A program made the position numbers and the translations under genes. The notes beneath the pieces were generated by a model. It was given only the letters and a program-made list of their open reading frames with translations. It ran no database searches and had not been told where the DNA came from. From Paludibacteraceae bacterium (GTDB lineage: Bacteria; Bacteroidota; Bacteroidia; Bacteroidales; Paludibacteraceae), in contig JAFXYK010000078.1 in the NCBI GenBank assembly GCA_017541805.1, forward strand, positions 1 to 32,781: a stretch of 32,781 nt of DNA. The letters are read 5' to 3'. Of this stretch, positions 22,822 to 30,800 are shown in pieces (the stretch's first letter is position 1; every line of letters starts with the position of its first letter).

Positions 22822-24096
22822 AATAGCAAATTGTTCTCCCCCTATAAACTGGGACCTGTCACGCTGCGGAATCGATTCATCCGCAGCGCGGCTTTTGAAA
22901 ACATGGCGCGGGCGAACCGTCCGACCAAAGAACTGCAGGATTATCATGTGTCCGTCGCACGCGGTGGAGTAGGTATGACCACAGTCGCTTATTGCGCAGT
23001 GGACCTCAGCGGCGTCTCTTTTGACGGCCAACTCTATGTCAATGACGCCATCATCCCCGAGATGAAGAAGATGACGGACGCCATTCATGCGGAAGGGGCG
23101 AAAGCCAGCATCCAGATGGGACATTGCGGTAACATGACCCATTTCTATACCTGCCATTGTATGCCCGTTAGTGCCTCCAGCGGTATCAACCTCTATTCGC
23201 CTACTATCCACCGCGGATTGAAGGTCAAAGAGATTAAAGCCCTCGTGAAGAAATTCGGTGAAGCCGTGGATTTTGCCCGTAAGTGCGGATTTGACTGCGT
23301 GGAGATCCATGCCGGACACGCCTACCTCATCTCGCAGTTCCTCGCGCGCCGTACGAATCATCGTCATGACCAATATGGCGGCAGCCTGGAGAACCGCATG
23401 CGCTTCATGAATGAGGTGCTCGATGAGGTGATGGCGCATGCCGGAGACGACATGGCTATCGTCGTTAAAACCAACATGTGGGACGACTGCTGGCATGGCG
23501 TCAGCATCGAAGAAGGTATAGAGATCGCTAAGAATATCGCGGCGCATAAAGTACACGGTATCGTCCTCTCCGGTGGTACCGTCAGCCGCTCGCCGATGAC
23601 CATCCTCAGCGGTGCGATGCCCTATAAGACCCTCGCGCATTATATGCCGATGAAGTCCTTCTGGTGGCTCAAAGCGGCGCTGAATATACCGGGTGTGCAT
23701 CAGATCATGTTGCCTACCTCGCCCTTCAAGGAGCTCTATTTCATGGAGAAAGCAAAGATCTTCCAGGAGGCGCTCAAGGATACCAATATCCCGCTGATCT
23801 ACGTCGGCGGTGTGCAGAGTGGTGATAACTGCCAACAGATCATGGACGAAGGCTTCGAACTCTTCCAGATCGCGCACGTGCTCATCAAAGATCCGAACTT
23901 CGTGAACCATGTACAGCAGAACCCGCACTATCATGCCGGCTGTGGTCGTTCGAACTACTGTGTAGGACGTATGTATACGCTGGATATGAAGTGCCACGAA
24001 TGCGTCGAGCGCGACGGAGAGACCATCGCACCGCGTATCAAACGCGAAATTGCCGAGCTGGAGGCAGCAGCCAAGAAATCCTCCTCTAACCTCTAA
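22816..24096 (+). CDS. NADH:flavin oxidoreductase, Old Yellow Enzyme family (probable steroid ene-reductase)
   Basis: The 426-residue protein has the OYE TIM barrel: SPYKLGPVTLRNRFIRSA at the N terminus, IQMGHCGN in place of the usual QLxHxG, and EIHAGHAYLISQFL followed by NHRHDQYGGSLENRMRF, the FMN-barrel signature. Near the C terminus are Cys376, Cys382, Cys393 and Cys396, which may hold an iron-sulfur cluster as in BaiCD and 2,4-dienoyl-CoA reductase, although the spacing differs from the usual CxxCxxxC. The separate FAD/NAD domain of the long BaiCD-type enzymes is missing. Such single-barrel enzymes include bacterial 5-beta-reductases acting on 3-oxo-delta4 steroids. The last residues, KSSSNL, are encoded by a heptamer repeat. 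Reductase class is secure; substrate is inferred from neighbours. Confidence 0.9.
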   Translation: MNNSKLFSPYKLGPVTLRNRFIRSAAFENMARANRPTKELQDYHVSVARGGVGMTTVAYCAVDLSGVSFDGQLYVNDAIIPEMKKMTDAIHAEGAKASIQMGHCGNMTHFYTCHCMPVSASSGINLYSPTIHRGLKVKEIKALVKKFGEAVDFARKCGFDCVEIHAGHAYLISQFLARRTNHRHDQYGGSLENRMRFMNEVLDEVMAHAGDDMAIVVKTNMWDDCWHGVSIEEGIEIAKNIAAHKVHGIVLSGGTVSRSPMTILSGAMPYKTLAHYMPMKSFWWLKAALNIPGVHQIMLPTSPFKELYFMEKAKIFQEALKDTNIPLIYVGGVQSGDNCQQIMDEGFELFQIAHVLIKDPNFVNHVQQNPHYHAGCGRSNYCVGRMYTLDMKCHECVERDGETIAPRIKREIAELEAAAKKSSSNL

Positions 24097-24118
24097 CCCC
24101 TAACCTCTAACCTATGTT
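24084..24118 (+). repeat. Heptamer repeat CTCTAAC, gene junction 5
   Basis: Units at 24084, 24091, 24098 and 24105 read CTCTAAC, CTCTAAC, CCCTAAC and CTCTAAC, followed by CTATGTT. The TAA stop of the oxidoreductase gene (24094-24096) is in the second unit, and the ATG of the SDR gene (24114) is in the final altered unit. The CTATG ending is the same as at junctions 1 and 3. Confidence 0.93.
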
Positions 24119-24941
24119 AGCCTTAGTAACCGGAGCAAGTAGCGGTATCGGCTTGCGGTATGCCACCCAACTCGCGCGAGACTATCATTGTGACCTCCTG
24201 CTTGTCTCTAATCAGCAGAAGGAACTTGAGCAGGTGGCGCAAGATCTCGCCTCGCAGTACGGCGTCAAGACCATCGCGCACTATGCTGACCTCAGTCTGA
24301 CCGATGCGGCGGAGAACTTACACGATTGGTGCAAGACCAACGGCTATGTGGTGGATGTCCTCATCAACAACGCCGGAGTCTTCTTCTTCAATCCTTACTG
24401 CGAGACCTCCGTCAAGCGCATCGAACTGATGCTCCAACTGCATGTGATGACGGTCGCTAAACTGACGCGACTCTTTGCCGAAGACATGTGTCAGCGCGAA
24501 CTGACTGAAGAAGAAGCCAAACAGCGTATATGCGGGCATAAGCGCATGCGCGGGTATATATTGAATATGAGTAGCATGTCGGCGTGGATGGCGATGCCGG
24601 GTATTCAGACCTACAATGCCTCCAAAGCCTTCATCTATAATTTCTCCAAGTCTATCTGGTATGAACTCCGGCCGAAGAACGTCGGCGTCACCGTCATGGC
24701 CCCGGGAGCCGTCGATACCGAGCTCTTCGGATTGGCACCTAACTTACGCAAACTGGCGGTTAACCTTACGGTCGCTATCCCGCCGGAGAAACTGGTGCAA
24801 CGCGCGCTGAAGAAGATGTTCCGCAATAAGAAAGCGGATACACCGGGTTTCATCAACTGGCTCAGCACACCGCTCCTCGTTCATACACCGGATTGGCTCC
24901 TTTTCTTTGCGCAAAAGAAACTGGCGAAATTTATGCATTAG
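24114..24941 (+). CDS. Short-chain dehydrogenase/reductase (probable hydroxysteroid dehydrogenase)
   Basis: A 275-residue classical SDR with TGASSGIG at 6-13 (dinucleotide binding), NNAG at 85-88, the catalytic serine in NMSSMS (153-156) and Tyr167/Lys171 in YNASK, followed by PGAVDTELFG. The overall pattern resembles the 17-beta-HSD12/ketoreductase-like SDRs. In gut Bacteroidales, an SDR encoded with a 5-alpha-reductase and an OYE-type 5-beta-reductase is reported to act as a 3-beta-hydroxysteroid dehydrogenase, so interconversion of 3-oxo and 3-hydroxy steroid groups is the leading hypothesis; the sequence alone does not fix position or stereochemistry. It is last in its operon and is followed by a strong terminator. 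Confidence 0.9.
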   Translation: MLALVTGASSGIGLRYATQLARDYHCDLLLVSNQQKELEQVAQDLASQYGVKTIAHYADLSLTDAAENLHDWCKTNGYVVDVLINNAGVFFFNPYCETSVKRIELMLQLHVMTVAKLTRLFAEDMCQRELTEEEAKQRICGHKRMRGYILNMSSMSAWMAMPGIQTYNASKAFIYNFSKSIWYELRPKNVGVTVMAPGAVDTELFGLAPNLRKLAVNLTVAIPPEKLVQRALKKMFRNKKADTPGFINWLSTPLLVHTPDWLLFFAQKKLAKFMH

Positions 24942-24964
24942 CAAAAAAATCACTTGATTTTTGC
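24941..24964 (+). other. Imperfect inverted repeat after the SDR stop codon
   Basis: GCAAAAA..TCA and TGATTTTTGC pair across a two-base loop with a two-base bulge. It begins on the last base of the SDR stop and precedes the stronger terminator; it may assist termination. Confidence 0.4.
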
Positions 24965-24972
24965 CTATTTTT

Positions 24973-25013
24973 AGTGCATGATTATTAAGCATCTTAATAA
25001 TTGTGCACTTTTT
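24973..25013 (+). terminator. Intrinsic terminator of the reductase operon
   Basis: A 17-base arm starting AGTGCATG (24973-24989) pairs with 24993-25009 around the loop CAT, with two G-T wobbles and no mismatch, followed by a run of T (25009-25013). It separates the reductase operon from the receptor promoter that follows. Confidence 0.8.
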
Positions 25014-25027
25014 CTTATGCGAGGGTA

Positions 25028-25058
25028 TCGCGTATGTGGAAAAAAAGCAGTACTTTTG
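25028..25058 (+). promoter_or_regulatory. Bacteroidota promoter for the receptor and secreted proteins
   Basis: TACTTTTG (25051-25058) is a good -7 box. Exactly 20 bases upstream lies TCG (25028-25030), one mismatch from TTG. The A-tract before the -7 box (AAAAAAAGCAG) resembles the promoters at 15160 and 15241. The start codon is 21 bases downstream at 25080. Confidence 0.7.
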
Positions 25059-25079
25059 CACCGTTTTTTGAGTAAGCTT

Positions 25080-27827
25080 ATGAAGAAAATTTACGTATTA
25101 GTTTTTTTGATGGGTTTTGTCCCCTCTCTTTTTGCGGAAAAATTGGCTGGAACGATCTTGGATGCGTTCACGCGTGAGCCGCTGATCGGTGTTACTATCC
25201 AGAATACGGATAATGGTACAGGTACGGTGACGGATTTCGACGGATACTATGAGTTAGAGGTTCCTTCGACGCCGGTGCACCTGCGCTTCTCCTATGTCGG
25301 TTATCAGACCGAGGAGAAAGTGCTCAAGACCATTCCTGCCAAGTATGACCTCGTGCTCCAGGCCGATAATGAGGTGCTGGACGAAGTGGTGGTTACTGCC
25401 GGTCGTTTTGAGCAGCGTATGACGGATGTGACCGTCAGCATCGAGGTGGTCAAACCGCAGTTGATCCGTACGCAGGCACCAACGGACTTGTCGGCTACCT
25501 TGCAGACCATCCCGGGTGTGGAGATCGTGGATAAGCAACCGAGCATCCGCGGCGGTGGCGGCTGGACCTATAGCGTCGGTTCGCGTTGCCAGGTGTTGAT
25601 GGACGGTATGACGATCCTTAACCCCAAGACCGGTGAGATCAACTGGAATAACGTCCCGCTGGAGAATGTAGCGCAGGTCGAGGTCATCAAAGGTGCTTCG
25701 TCCGTCTTATACGGTTCGTCCGCCCTCAACGGCGTCATCAACGTCCGCACGCAGCGTCCGGGGCTGGAACCCGAGACCAAGGCTTCGGCGTACGTAGGTA
25801 TATACGATAACTATAAGCAGTATGCTTATACGGGGGCGCGGCTGCCTTTGTATTACGGTGCTGAAGTGTCGCACGCACGTCGGGTGGGGAACTTCGATAT
25901 CTCGGGTGCCATCAGCGGATTTAAGGATGAGGGCTACCGCGAGCAGAGTTTCAATGACCGCGTACGTATGGGCGGAAACCTGACTTATCAGGCACCCATG
26001 GACGGAGAGAAATATATGAATGTGGGTCTGAACTTCAATTATGTGGCGAACCGCTTCGGTGATTTCTTCATCTGGCGCGGCCCCAAAGACCCGATCCATC
26101 CTTCGCCCCTGACGAACCTCGGACGTAAGGAGCATAACTTCAATATCGATCCGTTCTTTAACTACGATGATACGGAGCGCGGTATCAGTCATAAACTGCG
26201 TACACGCTTCTATCTCACCTCCGATAATACCTTCACTCCTTCGCCTGTGATGAGCACGGAGGACCTCGTGAAATGGGGTGTGCAGAGTTTTGATCTCGAT
26301 AAGATCAACGGCTATGTGAACCAGATCAAAGGCTATATGGAGAACGACGGTATGGATATCAAAGATGCGCTGCTCGTCACTTTCCAGGATGTAGCCGTTC
26401 CTATCGCCAATGAGGATTGGCTGGGCGCGATCGAGAAAGGTATCGATCTCGTGCAGAACGGCTTTGGCTATACCGGTACGGTGGCGGAACTGCAAGATGT
26501 CGTGGCGTATGCCATGCATCTCTTGGCGGATAATACGCCTACGCGACCGGAGTTGACCTATAACGGCTTCGTGGACTATCAGTTCGCTAAGGCATGGAAT
26601 AACGGCGTGCGCCTCACCACCGGTGTCAACTGGAGCCATATCACCAATACCGCTAACATCACCGGTACCCACCATACCGATAACCTCGCGGCGTACCTGC
26701 AGTACGACCATCGTATTGCGAACCGCCTCTCGCTCAGCGCCGGTGTACGACTCGAGTACTACCGCATGGATGATCATTATAAAGAGGCGAATATCCAGAT
26801 CGGTAACTGGCTCTGCCCCGTGCGTCCTGTCTTCCGCGCCGGTCTGAACTGGGAGATTTACAAAGCCGGTTTCTTGCGCGCCAGCTTCGGTCAGGGTTAT
26901 CGTAACCCCTCCATCACCGAGAAATTTGCACGTAAAGATATCGGTGGCGTAGGTATCTATCCGAACCCCAACATCCGTCCGGAGTCCGGTTTCAATGCCG
27001 AACTGGGATATAAACAGCTCTATAAGTTCGGTCCCGTGTCCGGTACCCTCGATATCGCCGGATTCTACACCGAGTACCGCGATATGATTGAGTATCAGTT
27101 CGGTCTCTTCCGTAACTCCGATTTCACGATGATCAACTCTATGAGCGATGTGATGGATGAGATGCAGGCCGTCATCGATGAGTTCACAAGGACAAAGTCC
27201 TTGAGCAACGCCGGTATCGGTATCGGTGCGCAGTTCGTCAATGTCGGCCATGCGCGTATCTACGGTGTCGAGGTCGGTACTGCCGGTAAGGTGGATATCA
27301 AGAAGGATATGAACCTCGTCTATAACATCGGCTATACCTTCACCGAACCCGAAGATCTCGATAATGACGAGCGGGTAGAGAAGGAGAAGACCTACACCGA
27401 TCCGCTGCAGATGAAGAATAAATCCAATGACTCCAAATACCTCAAGTATCGCAATAAACACTCGTTCAAAGCAACGATCGATTATACCTATAAGTGGTTC
27501 TCTATCGGTATGAATATGTCGTACCGCAGTAAGATCCTGGCGGTGGACTATCTGATGGTGGACGAGCGCGAGAAAGCACAGAAAGATATCATGGATTACG
27601 CGCGCCTGTTCATCTTCGGCTACGAAGACGGCGAGTCGCTCCATACATATTGGATGAAGCATAACACGGGCGTCTTCACCATGGATCTGCGTTGTGCTTT
27701 CCGCTTCAAGGAGCACCTGGAACTGCAGTTCATGGTCAATAACCTTCTCAACGCCGAGCATAGCTTCCGTCCGATGGCCCTCGCGCCGCCGCGTACTTTT
27801 GTATGCCGACTTAATATGAATTTTTAA
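25080..27827 (+). CDS. TonB-dependent receptor with helical loop insertions
   Basis: The 915-residue outer-membrane receptor has a signal peptide (MKKIYVLVFLMGFVPSLFA), a carboxypeptidase-like regulatory domain at about 22-95, the motif DEVVVTAG at 101-108 and a plug with QTIPGVEIVDKQPSIRGGG and IKGASSVLYGSSALNGVINV. The barrel ends in RLNMNF. Two stretches inside the barrel are rich in predicted helix rather than strand: about 390-482 (DLDKINGYVNQIKGYMEND, ENWL-type and VAELQDVVAYAMHLLADN) and about 685-712 (MSDVMDEMQAVIDEF), probably extracellular loops. I chose the ATG at 25080, after the promoter; the in-frame ATG at 24978 lies inside the terminator. A 7-3-7 hairpin occurs at 27187. Cargo is unknown; two secreted proteins follow. 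Confidence 0.93.
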   Translation: MKKIYVLVFLMGFVPSLFAEKLAGTILDAFTREPLIGVTIQNTDNGTGTVTDFDGYYELEVPSTPVHLRFSYVGYQTEEKVLKTIPAKYDLVLQADNEVLDEVVVTAGRFEQRMTDVTVSIEVVKPQLIRTQAPTDLSATLQTIPGVEIVDKQPSIRGGGGWTYSVGSRCQVLMDGMTILNPKTGEINWNNVPLENVAQVEVIKGASSVLYGSSALNGVINVRTQRPGLEPETKASAYVGIYDNYKQYAYTGARLPLYYGAEVSHARRVGNFDISGAISGFKDEGYREQSFNDRVRMGGNLTYQAPMDGEKYMNVGLNFNYVANRFGDFFIWRGPKDPIHPSPLTNLGRKEHNFNIDPFFNYDDTERGISHKLRTRFYLTSDNTFTPSPVMSTEDLVKWGVQSFDLDKINGYVNQIKGYMENDGMDIKDALLVTFQDVAVPIANEDWLGAIEKGIDLVQNGFGYTGTVAELQDVVAYAMHLLADNTPTRPELTYNGFVDYQFAKAWNNGVRLTTGVNWSHITNTANITGTHHTDNLAAYLQYDHRIANRLSLSAGVRLEYYRMDDHYKEANIQIGNWLCPVRPVFRAGLNWEIYKAGFLRASFGQGYRNPSITEKFARKDIGGVGIYPNPNIRPESGFNAELGYKQLYKFGPVSGTLDIAGFYTEYRDMIEYQFGLFRNSDFTMINSMSDVMDEMQAVIDEFTRTKSLSNAGIGIGAQFVNVGHARIYGVEVGTAGKVDIKKDMNLVYNIGYTFTEPEDLDNDERVEKEKTYTDPLQMKNKSNDSKYLKYRNKHSFKATIDYTYKWFSIGMNMSYRSKILAVDYLMVDEREKAQKDIMDYARLFIFGYEDGESLHTYWMKHNTGVFTMDLRCAFRFKEHLELQFMVNNLLNAEHSFRPMALAPPRTFVCRLNMNF
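27187..27203 (+). repeat. 7-3-7 hairpin inside the receptor gene
   Basis: CAAGGAC-AAA-GTCCTTG is a perfect inverted repeat with 7-base arms and a 3-base loop. It encodes part of FTRTKSLS in a loop after a predicted helix. It has the same geometry as the hairpins in prmA (9402) and the EamA gene (21594). Confidence 0.7.
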
Positions 27828-27852
27828 TGCATCGTAGAAAGAATATAGTGGA

Positions 27853-30800
27853 ATGAAAAAGATTTTTACGCTCTTATGTCTGGTGGGTGCGCTATGCGTG
27901 CAGGCCAAGACTGTAAGCGATATGACCGGTGTGTACAGCGGTACAATCACCATCGGCGGTGTCGCTTATACGAATGAGAACATCTATCTCTTGCCGGGTA
28001 CCGAAGCGAACACCCTCACCTGTGTCATCGGAGACCTCGTGCGGGTTAATATCTCGGCATCCGACATCGCACTCTCGGCCCAACCGACGAAGAAGAACTA
28101 TGACTTCGTCAACGGCGGCTTTGAGGGCAGCTGGTCGAATAATGAACCGCAGGGATGGCATTCCTTCCCTACAGCCACCGGTAGTATGGCGAGTATGGTG
28201 ACCGGTAATACCGCCCAGTTCACGCAATCGACGGATATCCGTCCGGGTTCAACGGGCTCCTATAGCGCCCACCTGCAGTCCAAAGTGCTCTTCGGTCAGA
28301 AAGCGAACGGTAACTGCACCAACGGCCAGATCAATGCCGGTTCGATAACGGCAGACAATGCGGAGGGAAACTATAACTTCTCCGATCCGTCCAACACCGG
28401 TTATACCACCGCTTTTGCCGGTACGCCGGACTCGCTCGTCTTCTGGGCCAAATATATCCCGGCGGACGGTAATGTAGGTGGCTCGAGCAACAAAGCCCGT
28501 GCGCATGCCGTCATCACGACCGCCGCGCGCTATCAGGACCCGGAGGCCAAAGACTATTCGTCGGTGAAGATAGCCGACGCCGAGAGTAACTACTCCGCGA
28601 CATCCGCCAAGGGATGGCAACGTATCGCCGTGCCTTTCAAGTACTATTCCGTCTCGCCGGAGCAGGTTGCGTATGTGCTTATGACCTTCACCACCAATGC
28701 AACGCCCGGTGGCGGTACCAGTTCCGGCAGCAGCCTCGATAATATCTACCTCGATGATGCTTCCCTCGTCTATAACTACGGTCTCAAGAGCGTCTTGCTC
28801 AACGGCGAAGCCGTCTCTTTCACCGATGCGCAGGCGACGGTAGCGGTGCCTTTCAGTACCGATCATACTTGGGCGGTCACCACGGATGGCAAGGGCGCGC
28901 ACGTCTTCATCGGATACGATGAGATCGCGTACAAAGCCTATATCTATATCGCTGCGAATAACTACGCGCAGGGCAAGCAATATGCGGTCTATACCGTGCA
29001 GATGGACGAACCCGAAGCAGCGGCTTCTACCTATGCCTACGAAGCATCGATCTGTGCCGGTGAGGCATATACCGACGAACTCTTCGCCGGTCTGACCGAA
29101 GCCGGGGTCTATCGAGATACCATTCCTAATATCGCCGGAGGCGACTCGGTCATCGTGTTCACGCTCCATATCCTGCCGACCTATCTCATCGACGAAGAGA
29201 TGCATATCGCCGAGCAGGACACCTCTTGGCGCGGACAAAGCATCAGCGGTCTCGTCGCTGCAGAGACGCCCTATATCTACTACGATAGCCTCAAGACTGT
29301 TGCGAACTGCGACTCCGTCTATCGCCTCAGTGTCTATGTGTCTACGCTCCCGCGTACCTATGGCGAATATACGGCGCATGTATGCGAAGGCGACTCTGTT
29401 GAGTTCGAACATGTATGGTATGCCGAGGCCTTCGAAGGCGATATACTGCTCGCCCAACCGAACCAATTCGGCGGCGACTCCGTCGTCCATCTCACCGTGG
29501 ACATCCGGCCTAACTATCGTATCGAAGAGACGATGACCATCCTGCAGGGCTCCGAGCGTACCTGGGAAGGCATCAACCTGGCTACGATGAGACCGGGTTC
29601 GCTTCAACTCACCGTCTCCTATTTCTCTGTCGATGACTGTGACTCCACGCGCATCCTGCATCTCACCGTCATCAGCACCGATACGCCGACCGGAGACCAG
29701 GACTCTGTCGCACTCGCCGCTATCTATGGCCGTTATGACGGCGATCTGAATATAGGTGGCGAGGACTTCAGCGATAAGACCGTCTTCCTCTTGCCGGGAG
29801 CGGTGGACAGCGCCCTCACCTTCGTCTTACCGGACTTCAGCTTCAATGGCGGTAACTTGGGTCATATCGTGTTGCCGAACATCCCCGTCGATGCCTATGG
29901 ACGCTTGCGCCTCATCGAGCGCACGCTCTACCTCGAGCGTATCGCTTTGCGCGCAACAATCACGATGATCAATCCGTCTAAGGTGGCGAACGACCAGGCG
30001 CAGGTGACGCTCTATATCGAGACGGAGTCCTTGCCCGAACCTATCATCGTGCGTTTTGACGGCCAGGCTGTGCGCGATCATAACTATGCCCTTCACAACG
30101 GTGGCTTCGAAGGGACTTGGACAAACAACGAACCGGCCGGATGGCATTCCTTCGGTACGGCTGTAGGCCCGATGGCGGATTTCGTCAAACCCAACGCCCA
30201 TCAGTTTGTGCCGGCATACGAAGCACGGCCGGGAAGCAAAGGCACGCAATGCGCCTTGCTCTCGTCGAACTTCCTCCTGGGGGTCAAAGCCAACGGTAAC
30301 TGCACAAACGGTCAGATCAATGCCGGCTCCTCCAGCGCCGCCGATGGAACGAAGAACTATAACTTCTCCGATCCCGCCAACACCGGTTTTAACACACCTT
30401 TGCAGGGTCGGCCCGACTCGCTCGTCTTCTGGGCGAAATACCTGCCTGCCGACCGCGATGCAGCCAACCCCGTCAATAAGGCGCGTATGAGCACCTTCAT
30501 CACTGCCGATGCGCGCTATCAGGATCCGGAGGCACCGGAGCAGGCTGCGGCTAAGATTGCCGAGGCGGCGGTCAACTATGCCGCTACGTCCGATATGAAC
30601 TGGCAGCGCATCGCCGTGCCTTTCAACTATACGGACCCGACGCAGACGCCGGCGTATATCCTCACTACCTTCACTACCAATCAGGAACCTGGCGGAGGAT
30701 CGTCTTACACGAATGCGCAGAAGAACTACGTGCTGGATTCCGTCTATCTCGATGATGTCGAACTCGTGTATAACAAGCAGTTAACGACCTTCACCGTGTC

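Noticed and set aside
22810..23997. 395-residue open frame on the minus strand opposite the OYE gene
   Set aside because: The plus strand carries unmistakable OYE motifs; the antisense frame shows none and has no start context.
24084..24118. CTCTAAC/CCCTAAC units as a telomere-like sequence
   Set aside because: The array is internal, only four units long, imperfect and sits exactly between two co-directional genes, so the telomere resemblance is coincidental.
24978..25079. N-terminal extension of the receptor from an ATG at 24978
   Set aside because: It begins inside the terminator stem and upstream of the promoter at 25028-25058; the ATG at 25080 gives a clean signal peptide.
25707..27953. 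748-residue open frame on the minus strand opposite the receptor gene
   Set aside because: It is antisense to a clearly real TonB-dependent receptor, has no recognisable domain or signal, and its low-complexity Ile/His/Asp/Arg composition is what reverse translation of this gene's preferred codons gives.
28249..29661. 470-residue open frame on the minus strand inside the large secreted protein
   Set aside because: It is opposite a protein with convincing duplicated modules and has no family features, so it is a shadow frame.
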